Source of the DNA: JAJRRL01 sp047404195
GTDB taxonomy: Bacteria > Pseudomonadota > Gammaproteobacteria > JAJRRL01
Reading direction: 5' to 3'
Length of the DNA: 32,290 bases
NCBI GenBank assembly: GCA_047404195.1
Contig: JBDOIU010000029.1
Span: 1-32,290 of the forward strand
In this document: positions 23,944 through 32,290 of the stretch, in pieces
Layout of the letters: the number at the start of each line of letters is the position of its first letter
Position numbering within the stretch: position 1 is the stretch's first letter
The notes under the pieces: generated by a model
The model's database searches: none
What the model saw: only the letters and a program-made list of their open reading frames with translations
What the model was told of the DNA's origin: nothing
Translations under genes and position numbers: made by a program

Positions 23944-23973
23944 TTGGTATTTTGTGTGAAATGTGGTTAGAAT
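23944..23973 (+). promoter_or_regulatory. candidate promoter of rplY
   Basis: TTGGTA (23944-23949) and TAGAAT (23968-23973) are separated by 18 bp in the 142-bp gap between prs and rplY. Confidence 0.45.
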
Positions 23974-24058
23974 TGGCCTCTGGTGCGAATTTATTGCTTT
24001 GGCACAACTTTAGACAGTCATGTTTTTCACTAACATGATCGGTAAATGAGGAAACACA

Positions 24059-24709
24059 ATGAACAATCAAATTACACTATCTGCCCATAACCGAGTAGAA
24101 TTGGGTAAAGCTGATGTAAGACGCTTACGACGTTTAGATTCAATGGTACCTGCAGTGGTTTATGGTGGAAAAAATGAGCCACAGCCAATCAAGCTTGCCT
24201 TGAATGATGTATTGCGTATTTTTCAGCATGAGTCTTCTTTTTCGCAGATTATTGACTTGGACATTGATGGCCAAGTAGAGCCGGTTATCGTGAAAGATGC
24301 CTTGGCGCATCCGTATAAGCCATTGTTGATGCATATTGACTTTCAGAGGGTCGATCGAACTGCCAAAATTACTGTTAAAGTGCCATTGCACTACACCAAC
24401 GAAGAAGCTGCAGTTGGTATCAAGGCTGGCGGTATTGCTTCTAAGATTTTGACAGAGGTAGAGGTATCTTGCCTGCCTGCAGATTTAGTGGATCATATTG
24501 ACATCGATGTGTCTGCTGTTGAAGTGGGTCAAACATTGCACTTATCTGATATTGCTTTACCGAACGGCGTATCATTGGCAACATTACTTGACGATGAGCA
24601 TAACCAAGCTATTTACAATATTCATACAGCAGCTGCTCAGTCATCTGAAGCACAGGCTAAAAAAGGTTTTGCAGAAGACGCTGAGGAAGCAGAAGCAGCC
24701 GATAAATAA
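24059..24709 (+). CDS. rplY: 50S ribosomal protein L25 (CTC/TL5 long form)
   Basis: L25 binds 5S rRNA. The protein has 216 residues: an N-terminal L25 domain (R...GKADVRRLRR, VPAVVYGG, then HIDFQRVD) and the C-terminal extension of the general-stress protein CTC/TL5 type (VPLHYTNEEAAVGIKAGG, EVEVSCLPADLVDHIDIDVS). It ends in an acidic tail (EDAEEAEAADK). GAGGAAA lies 7 bases before the ATG. The order prs-rplY-pth-ychF is common in gammaproteobacteria. Confidence 0.96.
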   Translation: MNNQITLSAHNRVELGKADVRRLRRLDSMVPAVVYGGKNEPQPIKLALNDVLRIFQHESSFSQIIDLDIDGQVEPVIVKDALAHPYKPLLMHIDFQRVDRTAKITVKVPLHYTNEEAAVGIKAGGIASKILTEVEVSCLPADLVDHIDIDVSAVEVGQTLHLSDIALPNGVSLATLLDDEHNQAIYNIHTAAAQSSEAQAKKGFAEDAEEAEAADK

Positions 24710-24816
24710 TAGCTGCTCAGTTTGGCATTCTTTAGATAGCGATAGGTTCTCTCTTTGTGCCATGGTTGCACTTGTCAATTTCTGCTGCTTATCTATTGAT
24801 GTGAGGGTGTCTTTTC

Positions 24817-25386
24817 ATGATTAAACTAATGGTCGGATTAGGTAATCCGGGTCAGCGCTACGAAAACACTCGCCATAACGCCGGTGTATGGTTGATTCAG
24901 GCTTGTTTGGATCGCTTTGGAGGCAGCTTACGAGAGCAAAGTAAGTTACAAGCCAGGTTGGGCGACTGTCAGCTGGGGCAGCAGCAAGTTCGATTGATGT
25001 GTCCAACAACATACATGAATCACAGTGGGTTGTCCGTGTCTGCTGTGGCAAAATTTTATAAGATTGCACCTGAAGAAATATGTGTCGTACATGACGAGTT
25101 GGACTTTCTGCCTGGTGAGGTGCGATTAAAGCAGGCAGGTGGTCATGGTGGGCATAATGGTTTGCGTGATATTATGTCAGCGCTATCCAGTGATAAATTT
25201 TATCGAATCAGAATAGGTATCGGCCATCCAGGTGAAGCGCGTGAGGTGAGTGATTATGTCTTACGCTCTCCTTCTAAAACCGATCAGGATGCGATTCTGC
25301 GTGCAATAGATGATGTGGTGCATCAGGTATCGTCACTGGTATCTGGTGACTGGTCAGCGGTACAAAAGCAATTGCATTCGAAATAA
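24817..25386 (+). CDS. pth: peptidyl-tRNA hydrolase
   Basis: Pth releases peptides from tRNA that dropped off the ribosome. The protein has 189 residues. The catalytic His is in NTRHNAG (His20); TYMNHSG, VHDELDF and GGHGGHNGLRDI are the other diagnostic blocks. The ribosome site GAGGGTG is somewhat far from ATG 24817. ychF follows 31 bp later and is probably cotranscribed. Confidence 0.97.
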   Translation: MIKLMVGLGNPGQRYENTRHNAGVWLIQACLDRFGGSLREQSKLQARLGDCQLGQQQVRLMCPTTYMNHSGLSVSAVAKFYKIAPEEICVVHDELDFLPGEVRLKQAGGHGGHNGLRDIMSALSSDKFYRIRIGIGHPGEAREVSDYVLRSPSKTDQDAILRAIDDVVHQVSSLVSGDWSAVQKQLHSK

Positions 25387-25417
25387 TACATGGTATTCAC
25401 TTTTTCTCGGAGGTTGT

Positions 25418-26509
25418 ATGGGTTTTAAATGTGGTTTTGTCGGGCTACCAAACGTTGGCAAGTCAACGTTGTTTAACGCGCTCACTGCTGCAGACATTCC
25501 GGCTGAGAATTATCCGTTCTGCACGATTGAGCCGAATGTAGGTACGGTGATGGTGCCAGACCAGCGCTTAAAGGCCCTTGCAGACATTGTATCGCCTGCA
25601 CGTACTGTGCCGGCTGTGGTGCAAATGGTTGATATTGCTGGCTTGGTTGCTGGTGCATCTAAAGGTGAGGGCTTGGGTAACAAGTTCTTAGCGCATATTC
25701 GTGAAACGCAGGCCATCATTCATGTGGTGCGTTGTTTTGAGGATCCAGATGTCACGCATGTGAGTGGGCGTATTGATCCACTGGCAGATGTTGCTGTGAT
25801 CGAGACGGAGTTGGTTTTGGCTGACTTAGAGGTGGCAGAGCGTGCGCTGACAAAGGCAAAGCGTGATGCAAAAAGCCAAGGTAAAGCAGCCCAGCAGGCA
25901 ATTGCGATTTGGGAGCGTGTGGTAGCGCATCTTGATCAGGGTCTGTTGTTGCGTGGTTTGGATTTATCGGAAGATGAGCAAGATATGTTGCAAGTCTATC
26001 AGATGCTCACGCTCAAGCCGCTGATGTATGTAGCAAATATTGCTGAATCGAGTGATGTCTCTACGCAGCATTTACTGGCGCTGGAAAAGCATGCGGCTTC
26101 TGTTTCAGCGCAAGTCGTGCCTGTGATCGCTGCGTTAGAAGCTGAGATAGTTCAATTAGATGAAGAAGAGCGTAGTGAGTTTTTAGAGAGTGCGGGTTTA
26201 GAAGAGCCGGGTTTAAACCGAGTGATCCGCGCCGGTTATGCTTTATTGGGTTTGCAAACTTATTTCACGGCAGGACCCAAAGAATTACGTGCTTGGACTA
26301 TTCCTTGTGGTGCCAGTGCGCCACAAGCTGCGGGTGTGATACATACCGATTTTGAGAAAGGCTTTATTCGTGCGGAAGTTATTGCTTATGCTGATTATAT
26401 TGCTGCTGGTGGAGAGCAAGGAGCAAAAACAGCTGGTCAGTGGCGTTTAGAAGGTAAAGATTATATTGTTGCAGATGGTGATGTTATTTTATTTCGTTTT
26501 AATGTGTAG
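25418..26509 (+). CDS. ychF: ribosome-binding ATPase YchF/Obg-family
   Basis: YchF is a translation-associated P-loop ATPase of the Obg family. It has 363 residues, the same as E. coli. The Walker A motif is GLPNVGKSTLFN, the DIAGLV switch is present, the NxxE variant of the base-specificity motif (ANIAE) accounts for its ATP preference, and the TGS domain is at the C-terminus (TYFTAGPKELRAW, HTDFEKGFIRAEV). I chose ATG 25418 because CGGAGG lies 5 bases upstream; the frame is open further 5' but that part overlaps pth. It converges with rsmJ, 10 bp apart. Confidence 0.97.
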   Translation: MGFKCGFVGLPNVGKSTLFNALTAADIPAENYPFCTIEPNVGTVMVPDQRLKALADIVSPARTVPAVVQMVDIAGLVAGASKGEGLGNKFLAHIRETQAIIHVVRCFEDPDVTHVSGRIDPLADVAVIETELVLADLEVAERALTKAKRDAKSQGKAAQQAIAIWERVVAHLDQGLLLRGLDLSEDEQDMLQVYQMLTLKPLMYVANIAESSDVSTQHLLALEKHAASVSAQVVPVIAALEAEIVQLDEEERSEFLESAGLEEPGLNRVIRAGYALLGLQTYFTAGPKELRAWTIPCGASAPQAAGVIHTDFEKGFIRAEVIAYADYIAAGGEQGAKTAGQWRLEGKDYIVADGDVILFRFNV

Positions 26510-26519
26510 CTGTTATCTG

Positions 26520-27278
26520 CTAGCCGAGGTAAATATCAAATCGGGCTGCGCTACCACGTAGAACGCTACTGGGTTTCATGTTAGCGAGAGGCTCGGCATT
26601 TTTGGGTCGTTTGACTACGACGCGTTTTGCACCTTTGCATGCGATTGACAAGCATCGGCTGGCATCATCGTCATGTCCGATTAAATGGCGTAGTTGTTGC
26701 ATGCGTTTTTTGGGTAGTGCGGACTTGCTGCTGTGTGGATACATGGGGTCGATGGTGATGGCATCACAATCGTTGGCAAGGGTTGGAATGATATCACACG
26801 CATCACCAAAAATGAGTTGCATGCGCAGCGCTGCAGGGCATTGTGCCTGCTGTGCGCGTTCGATGGCATAGTCAAGCATGGCTGCCATCACAGGTGATCG
26901 CTCTATGAGTGTGACGGTTGCACCAAGGCTGGCGAGTAGGAAGGCATCCTGGCCATAGCCAGCGGTTGCATCAATGATTGTCGGTGTTGGATTATGTTTA
27001 AAGCCGACAGCGCGTGCCAATAATTCCTGTCGCCAGCCTTGCTGTTTGAGTCGATGTTGATACTGAGGGTCATTAAAGTCGATGCTTGTTTGATGTGCCT
27101 TTTCAGCAGTGTTGTCTTGTAGAATCAGCTGATCTTGGGTCATAATCAGAGAGAATGCATATTGAGATTTTTCTGACGCGCGCATAGGTAGTGAAAAACG
27201 CTCTGCTAACAGCAATGTTTTCTGTTGCAATGCTGGTGTTGTGCAAGTGATATCGCACTGTTGTGTTTTAGATGACAT
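26520..27278 (-). CDS. rsmJ: 16S rRNA (guanine-1516-N2)-methyltransferase
   Basis: RsmJ methylates G1516 of 16S rRNA with SAM. The protein has 252 residues (250 in E. coli). The SAM fold shows IIDATAGYGQDAFLLASLGATVT and the catalytic-region DAITIDPMYP; the C-terminal KRVVVKRPKNAEPL segment is diagnostic. ATG 27278 (MSSKTQQ) has AGGAAG upstream; an ATG at 27308 in frame would add 10 residues. Confidence 0.92.
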   Translation of the reverse strand: MSSKTQQCDITCTTPALQQKTLLLAERFSLPMRASEKSQYAFSLIMTQDQLILQDNTAEKAHQTSIDFNDPQYQHRLKQQGWRQELLARAVGFKHNPTPTIIDATAGYGQDAFLLASLGATVTLIERSPVMAAMLDYAIERAQQAQCPAALRMQLIFGDACDIIPTLANDCDAITIDPMYPHSSKSALPKKRMQQLRHLIGHDDDASRCLSIACKGAKRVVVKRPKNAEPLANMKPSSVLRGSAARFDIYLG

Positions 27279-27451
27279 AAATGCTTCCTGGTGGCGTTTC
27301 TGCATCAAATGATAGTTTAAATATACTCATTGTGGTTGAAAATGCGAACCCGATTTTGCATATTGTTTGTTTTGTGGTCGTGTTTTGGCCAGACAGGTTT
27401 AACATATGGTGTGATTTCTGTGCTTGATCATTAAAAGTTGTGTCTTGAGCT

Positions 27452-27479
27452 TTGATAGTTTTCTTCGTCAGTTTATGTT
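27452..27479 (+). promoter_or_regulatory. candidate promoter of the first ankyrin gene of the 3' cluster
   Basis: TTGATA (27452-27457) and TATGTT (27474-27479) have a 16-bp spacer. A small dyad, AGACTT-GAA-AAGTCT (27504-27518), lies between it and the start at 27537. Confidence 0.3.
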
Positions 27480-27536
27480 TAACAGAGTTAATATGATATT
27501 ATTAGACTTGAAAAGTCTTAAAGGTGGATTTTAAAA

Positions 27537-29131
27537 ATGAGATTACTCAGGCGACTTTTTACTGTCAGGTCAACAACGAATGCAAAACTGATTTCAGCGG
27601 CCAAGAGTGGCGATACTGAGGCCGTACAAAAGCTGCTTGGAGCAGGTGCGTATACGGAAGTGACCGAACGGTGTGGAAGCACCCCTTTGGTATTGGCTGC
27701 ATCGAATGGTCACACTGAAATTGTAACACTACTGCTTAATTATGTTGCAAATATCAAAGCTGCTGATAGTGAGGGAAGCACTGCTTTGATGTATGCTGCT
27801 CAAAAGGGGCACAGTGGGATTGTGCAACTGCTGCTTGATGGTGGTGCAAAAATTGATGCTGTTAATCAATATGGAAACACTGCATTGATCTTTGCTGCAT
27901 TCTATGGCTATAGCAAGACTGTGCAACTGCTACTTGATCGTAGTGCGAACATTGAGTCTGCCAATCAATGGGGAATCACTGTTTTCAGGACGCTGTATAT
28001 GGGGGCCACAGTGCGACTGTGGAACTGCTACTTGATCGTGGTGCAAACATTGAGGCTGTCGATCAACGTAGACGCACAGCTTTAATCTATGCTGCTGCCA
28101 CGTGTCACAGTGGGATTGTGCAACTGCTGCTTGATCGTGGTGCAAACATTGAGGCTGTCGATCAATATAGACGCACAGCTTTGATCCAAGCTGCTGGTAG
28201 TGGCCATAGTGAGACTGTGCAACTACTGCTTGATCGCGGTGCAAATATTGAGGCTGCCAATCAATGGGGAAACACTGCTTTGATCTCTGCTGCTCATGGG
28301 GGCTACAGAAAAACTTTCCGGTTGCTTGCTTCATATGGTGCAAACGCCCCTGTAGCTAATGTATTCTGTTGGAAGATAAGAGTCTCGTTGTCTATGATAA
28401 AAAAGCTTCGTGATAGGGTTGAGCGGTATTGCAAGGTAATCAATTGTGAATTTTCATTAAATAACTTCTTTGTTGCCATTGAATTCCTTCATCTGCTGAA
28501 TATGAGACACAATCAGATGACGGCACAGATCTGCGAAAAAATATGTTTTAGACTGCAGCTCATGCATGGAATACCATCACAAAACACACAAGTATGTTTG
28601 AGTGCAATGGAAAATCAGTCGGCATGGATGTTGGCATTGATTTTCTCAGGAAAAAACAAATGTATCGCAAAAAAACCAACACTTTCTGGTATAATGAACT
28701 TTACAAATATACGTAGGTGTTTTATTCAGTTTTGTGGTATCCCTATCTTTGATCGTGATAAGCACAAGCAAGTTCGTGCGCCTCAGAAAGTACCATCGCT
28801 TTCCATCTTGTGTGGTGCTGCTATTGATTCCCAGAGAATGGTTAAAAGGCTGCATAAAAAACAAATCATCGCTGCAGTCACGCCAACTTTAGTGGCGGCT
28901 TCTATTGCTGCTTGTCTCTTTGCAGCAATACCACATCTAGGCATCATTGCTATTTTACCTGCTGTACTGGTATTAATTACTGGTATAGCGACAAGTATAA
29001 CGGCACTACTAGTCATGAAGTGCGCTCACATGCAGCAACAGGCAGCCTTGCTTGGTCATGCCAATGTGGTTAAGAGTGATGTGGGTCTATACTTTGGTAA
29101 GGCATCACCTCCCGACTCAGCACAGTATTAA
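27537..29131 (+). pseudogene. ankyrin-repeat protein with C-terminal membrane hairpin, split by a one-base frameshift
   Basis: Two overlapping frames together encode one ankyrin protein of about 530 residues. The first frame (27537-28085) has regular 33-residue repeats up to ANIESANQWGIT. The repeats then continue in the next frame as FQDAVYGGHSATVELLLDRGANIEA. Sister repeats read ACTGCTTTG; here the sequence is ACTGTTTTCAG (27978-27988), which fits loss of one C. About eight repeats are followed by a 130-residue non-repeat domain (28400-28801), shared with the next ankyrin gene. Then come two strongly hydrophobic segments (about 28862-29020, IIAAVTPTLVAASIAACLF and GIIAILPAVLVLITGIATSI) and a short polar tail. 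AGGTGG precedes ATG 27537. It could also be expressed as two pieces or by frameshifting. Confidence 0.82.
27830..28290 (+). repeat. 99-bp coding repeats within the frameshifted ankyrin gene
   Basis: Several 33-codon units share long identical DNA stretches (for example GATCGTGGTGCAAACATTG and AGGCTGTCGATCAA twice, about 99 bp apart). This shows recent amplification by tandem duplication or gene conversion. Confidence 0.75.
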
Positions 29132-29343
29132 AGGATCATTGTATTGTTTGAATGATGGTGGATTGTGGTTCGTTGACGTATTAAATCTCAATGTGCATTT
29201 TGGTGCATGGAAAAAATTTCTATTTGAGTTGTTTGATGGTTATGTCGACTATAAAAATAATGTTAGAATATGATGTTTTTACACGGCGAGCGCGGGTGAT
29301 AAAGGCAATATTTCAGCGTGCCAAGTATATAGGCTAGATATAT

Positions 29344-29372
29344 TTGTAAATAGAAAAAGGTTTTGGTATGAT
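29344..29372 (+). promoter_or_regulatory. candidate promoter of the second ankyrin gene of the 3' cluster
   Basis: TTGTAA (29344-29349), a 17-bp spacer and TATGAT (29367-29372) lie 35 bp before the ATG at 29408. The spacing is optimal, and both boxes match sigma-70 consensus at four or more positions. Confidence 0.5.
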
Positions 29373-29407
29373 GCTCGTATATTCTATTTGTTGGATGGTT
29401 TTAGAAG

Positions 29408-30556
29408 ATGCGAAATCTCAATGATGAATTCACTAGAGCGATTGCTGTAGGTGATTTTGATGCTGTGCAAGGGCTACTCGATAGTGGTGTAGGAATTGGG
29501 GCTATCTATAGTGCGCCTATCGGATTCCAGTATGATGCTTGCTCGAATAGTGATGTTTTTGACTGTAGGTGTACCGCTCTTGCTCTTGCGGCAGAAAAAG
29601 GTCATAGCAAGATTTTACAATTACTGCTCACTCGTGGTGCGAACATTGAAGCTATCCATGCTCATGGCTGCACAGCTTTGATACGAGCTGCTAGTGGTGG
29701 CCATAATCAGTCTGTGCAGCAGTTACTTGATTGTAGTGCGAATATTGAGGCTATCAATGCCATGTCGGTGATATATAATTATGATCAAGATTGTAATCGT
29801 AAGAGTATTGATTATGGTCAATGTACTGCTTTGCTCTGTGCTATTAAGAATGGATATATTAATACTGTACAGCTACTGTTTGATCGTGGTGCAAACATTA
29901 GAGTCACTGATGGTGGTGGATTCATTGCTTTGACCTTGGCTGTTAAGGCAGGCTATAGCAAGATTGTACAGTTCTTGGTTCAGTGTGGTTTGCAGATTGA
30001 TGTGGATTGCAAATATGTCATTTCACACATGAGCAAGCACGACAAAGAATCTGTTGACATGATCACGAATTTGCGCAATAAAAGTATTGCTTACTGCAAA
30101 CAAATCAACTCTCAATTCTTACAAACGAACTTTGTTGTGTCTATGCAATACCTTAAGCAGCTACAGTGGTTGAATGATGCGCAAAGTCCATCATCAGCTC
30201 AGGTTCTTGTAAATATCTGTTTTAGATTTCAGCTCATGCTAGAGATTCCACGAACATTACATGTTGCCGAGCATTATTATCGTGTATTGAAAACTAAATC
30301 TGCATTAAAAATGCTTGCCTCTCATAGGAGTGGTAATGGATTTATTGTGTTATGGAGAAACAATGCAATTATTCAGCGTTTTATTCTTATGTTGTGTGGT
30401 GATTTACCGAATGACTTCGATAGAATTAGAGAGATTCCTGAGGGTAAGCAAGTGCCAGGTTCTATCGCTACTCTGAGTAAGGATTTGTTTGAGATGCAAA
30501 GAGAAGATGCTAAGTCGCATGAGCCTACCATACCCCATAATCAGTCATCACAGTAG
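29408..30556 (+). CDS. ankyrin-repeat protein (382 residues) with shared C-terminal domain
   Basis: About five ankyrin repeats occupy residues 1-205 (CTALALAAEKGHSKILQLLL, CTALIRAASGGHNQSVQQLL, IALTLAVKAGYSKIVQFL). Loop insertions of about 15 residues interrupt the repeats (around YSAPIGFQYDACSN and SVIYNYDQDCNRKS). Residues about 218-355 form a non-repeat domain that aligns with the one in the preceding frameshifted gene: LRNKSIAYCKQIN, ICFRFQLMLEIP and IIQRFILMLCGDL against LRDRVERYCKVIN, ICFRLQLMHGIP and NIRRCFIQFCGIP. Unlike its neighbour it has no membrane hairpin and ends in a polar tail. No signal peptide is seen. The ribosome site is weak. It is a likely host-interaction protein by analogy only. 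Confidence 0.85.
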   Translation: MRNLNDEFTRAIAVGDFDAVQGLLDSGVGIGAIYSAPIGFQYDACSNSDVFDCRCTALALAAEKGHSKILQLLLTRGANIEAIHAHGCTALIRAASGGHNQSVQQLLDCSANIEAINAMSVIYNYDQDCNRKSIDYGQCTALLCAIKNGYINTVQLLFDRGANIRVTDGGGFIALTLAVKAGYSKIVQFLVQCGLQIDVDCKYVISHMSKHDKESVDMITNLRNKSIAYCKQINSQFLQTNFVVSMQYLKQLQWLNDAQSPSSAQVLVNICFRFQLMLEIPRTLHVAEHYYRVLKTKSALKMLASHRSGNGFIVLWRNNAIIQRFILMLCGDLPNDFDRIREIPEGKQVPGSIATLSKDLFEMQREDAKSHEPTIPHNQSSQ

Positions 30557-30658
30557 CTGTTTCTGTTTGGATTATTGAATTGTCAGTTATGTCGATAAAA
30601 AGTAGTGTGGCCAGTCGGTGATTTTAAAGTGTTTCTCTTAAATGTCATGAAAATTTTG

Positions 30659-30687
30659 TTGTGCTGGTTGTAAGTTACTGTTATCAT
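30659..30687 (+). promoter_or_regulatory. candidate promoter of the third ankyrin gene of the 3' cluster
   Basis: TTGTGC (30659-30664), a 17-bp spacer and TATCAT (30682-30687) lie 33 bp before the ATG at 30721. Confidence 0.35.
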
Positions 30688-30720
30688 TGCCTGGAATTAT
30701 CTTTCTTGGAGGTTTAAGTA

Positions 30721-32290
30721 ATGCGAGAAGGTCATGCTGAGGGTGATCCCGATATCAGGCTACAACATCTCAACAGCTCTGCTATACAGCTGTTGAGTCG
30801 TGTACTTAATGGTGGCGCACCTATTGAAGACCGTGATGATGATGGAAACACGGCCTTGATCAGCGCTATTTCTATAGGTCACACTCCGCTTGTGCTACAC
30901 TTACTTGATCTTGGTGCAGATATCCATACTAGAGATAGAAATGGAATGGGTGCTCTCGTCCTGGCTGCTATAAGTGGCTATATTGAGATTGGTATGCTGC
31001 TACTTGCTCGTTTCACAGATGATGATAAAAACACGGCTTTGATCACCGCTGTTTCTATAGGTGACACTCGACTTTTGCAACTGATGCTTGCTGGTGGTGC
31101 AGATATCCATGCTAGAGATAGAAATGGAAAGAGTGCTATCGTCCTGGCTGCTGGAAATGGCCATATTGAGAGTGTTCAGCTGCTACTTGCTCGTTTCATG
31201 TTTTTTCCCAGAAGTGCTGTGATTGCAGCTGCTCGCAACGGTCACAGTGGGGTTGTAGAGGTGTTACTTGATCATTCAGCTTATGATACTGATAGTGATG
31301 ATAGCGGCCATGATAGTGATGTGAGTGACCCGTTCAGTTCTACATTGCGACACTCTTTAACCTTAGCTGCGGCTGCTTTTGGTGGACACATTGCCACTGT
31401 GCGACTGTTGCTTGATCGCGGCATGAATACTAATTCTAGGTATAAACCTACTGCTTTGATGATGGCCGTTTGTGGGGGTCATAGCATGGTCGTAAAACTG
31501 TTGCTTGATCACGGTGCAGAGATTGACCTTAGACGTAAAAACCGCACAGCTTTGATGCTAGCTGTTGATAAGGGCGATAGCGAGATTGTAAAACTCTTGC
31601 TTGATCACGGTGCAAAGGTTGACACTGCTGATGATACCAGCACGACTGCTCTGCACCTGGCTACTGAGAAGGGCGATAGCGAGATTGTGAAACTCTTGCT
31701 TGATCGTGGTGCAAACATCGAGGCTGCTGATTGTTTTGAAAATACTGCTTTAATCCTAGCTGCTAGTAGTGGTCATAGTGAGGTAGTGAAGCTGTTAATT
31801 GGTAAAGGTGCAAAGGGTATAAACACTGTACTGCTTCATGCTGCTGGTGGTGGCCATAGTAAGACTGTGCAACTGCTACTTCATAAAGGTGCGAAGGGTA
31901 TAAACATTGCACTGCTTCATGCTGCTGGTGGTGGCCATAGTAAGACTGTGCAACTGCTACTTCATAAAGGTGCGAAGGGTATAAACATTGCACTGCTTCA
32001 TGCTGCTGGTGGGGGTCACAGCGAGACTGTGCAACTGCTACTTGATCGTGGTGCTAATGTTAAGGCTGTTGGAAAGGATGATAACACTGCTTTGCTGCTG
32101 GCTGCAAAAGGGGGCCACAGTGAAACTGTGCAACTGCTTCTTGAGCGCAAAGCAAGTATTGACGCTACTAATCAAGCTGGTTTGTCATCTCTAATTTTTG
32201 CTGTTCGTGGGGGCCATAGCGAGATAGTGAAGCTGTTACTTGATAGTGGTGCAAACGTTGAATTTGCCGACCAACATGGCTTCACTGCTT
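30721..32290 (+). CDS. ankyrin-repeat protein, 3' end outside window (at least 523 residues)
   Basis: The frame is open from ATG 30721, which has TTGGAGG upstream, to the window edge with no stop. It is almost entirely ankyrin repeats: about 14, with patterns such as NTALISAISIGHTPLVLHLLDLGADI and TALMLAVDKGDSEIVKLLLDHGA. An acidic Asp/Ser stretch (residues 189-203, DTDSDDSGHDSDVSD) interrupts the array. Near 31804-32040 the repeats are shortened to 27 residues (KGAKGINIALLHAAGGGHS...) and are nearly identical in DNA. It should be a host-protein-binding scaffold by analogy; whether it ends in the C-terminal domain seen in the two preceding ankyrin genes is outside the window. Confidence 0.88.
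   Translation, partial: MREGHAEGDPDIRLQHLNSSAIQLLSRVLNGGAPIEDRDDDGNTALISAISIGHTPLVLHLLDLGADIHTRDRNGMGALVLAAISGYIEIGMLLLARFTDDDKNTALITAVSIGDTRLLQLMLAGGADIHARDRNGKSAIVLAAGNGHIESVQLLLARFMFFPRSAVIAAARNGHSGVVEVLLDHSAYDTDSDDSGHDSDVSDPFSSTLRHSLTLAAAAFGGHIATVRLLLDRGMNTNSRYKPTALMMAVCGGHSMVVKLLLDHGAEIDLRRKNRTALMLAVDKGDSEIVKLLLDHGAKVDTADDTSTTALHLATEKGDSEIVKLLLDRGANIEAADCFENTALILAASSGHSEVVKLLIGKGAKGINTVLLHAAGGGHSKTVQLLLHKGAKGINIALLHAAGGGHSKTVQLLLHKGAKGINIALLHAAGGGHSETVQLLLDRGANVKAVGKDDNTALLLAAKGGHSETVQLLLERKASIDATNQAGLSSLIFAVRGGHSEIVKLLLDSGANVEFADQHGFTA
31804..32028 (+). repeat. 81-bp tandem repeat within the last ankyrin gene
   Basis: Copies start at 31804, 31885 and 31966. Copies 1 and 2 differ at only a few bases; the third matches copy 2 through about 50 bases and then diverges. 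The unit keeps the frame (27 codons), so copy number can change without breaking the gene. The near identity indicates recent duplication. Confidence 0.88.

Noticed and set aside
25310..25417. 5' extension of ychF into pth
   Set aside because: YchF begins MGFKCGFVGLPNVGKS; ATG 25418 has CGGAGG and gives the exact family length.
29052..29273. 73-codon plus-strand frame overlapping the end of the frameshifted ankyrin gene
   Set aside because: It is mostly out of frame inside the ankyrin gene's C-terminal codons, with no ribosome site and no recognisable motif.
31763..31993. Minus-strand repetitive frame, and the idea of a CRISPR array in the 81-bp repeats
   Set aside because: The repeats are contiguous without spacers and encode in-frame ankyrin units on the plus strand. 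The minus frame is their mirror.

Overview
The window looks like a chromosomal segment of a gammaproteobacterium that lives inside or closely with eukaryotic cells, probably near the Legionellales/Coxiellaceae. This is inferred from protein motifs and gene order, not from a database search. The housekeeping genes are typical gammaproteobacterial ones: parE, lptM-dapF, dksA, folB, hemA-prfA-prmC-hemH, rdgB, tRNA-Gln-prs-rplY-pth-ychF and rsmJ. Between and beside them lie genes of a kind expected in an intracellular lifestyle: four ankyrin-repeat genes, a very large protein with a histone-deacetylase-like domain and basic nuclear-localisation-like clusters, and three small, very basic proteins.

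Layout. 1-2352: 3' part of parE, a small membrane protein, and a sterol-desaturase-family pseudogene (one nonsense codon plus expansion of a 7-bp repeat). 2733-5654: a 973-residue ankyrin protein. 5631-8497: a carboxylesterase, lptM-dapF, dksA and folB. 8700-10786: three short units, each a small basic-protein gene followed by a perfect-stem terminator; all three terminators share the core CCTGC-NN-GCAGG. 10703-12468: an MltA-like murein transglycosylase coupled to a nitrilase-family amidase, both on the minus strand. 12662-17990: a compact operon hemA-prfA-prmC-hemH-prepilin-like-rdgB, with overlaps or gaps of at most 12 bp. 18086-22608: a secreted DUF2807-like protein, then on the minus strand the HDAC-like protein and an OmpA-type lipoprotein. 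22775-27278: tRNA-Gln(TTG), prs, rplY, pth, ychF and convergent rsmJ. 27537-32290: a run of three ankyrin-repeat genes. The first is split by a one-base deletion and the last runs off the window.

Functional reading. The housekeeping blocks serve haem synthesis, translation termination and tRNA recycling, PRPP synthesis, lysine/peptidoglycan precursor supply and nucleotide-pool cleaning. The accessory genes are candidate secreted host-directed proteins. The most remarkable is the 1017-residue protein at 18883-21936: an arginase/deacetylase-fold domain that keeps the HH, GFC, Asp and EGGY signatures but carries Asn where the Zn-ligand His is expected, followed by two strongly basic clusters and two related helical modules. 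No secretion apparatus is visible in the window, apart from a lipoprotein that might belong to one, so effector status is inference.
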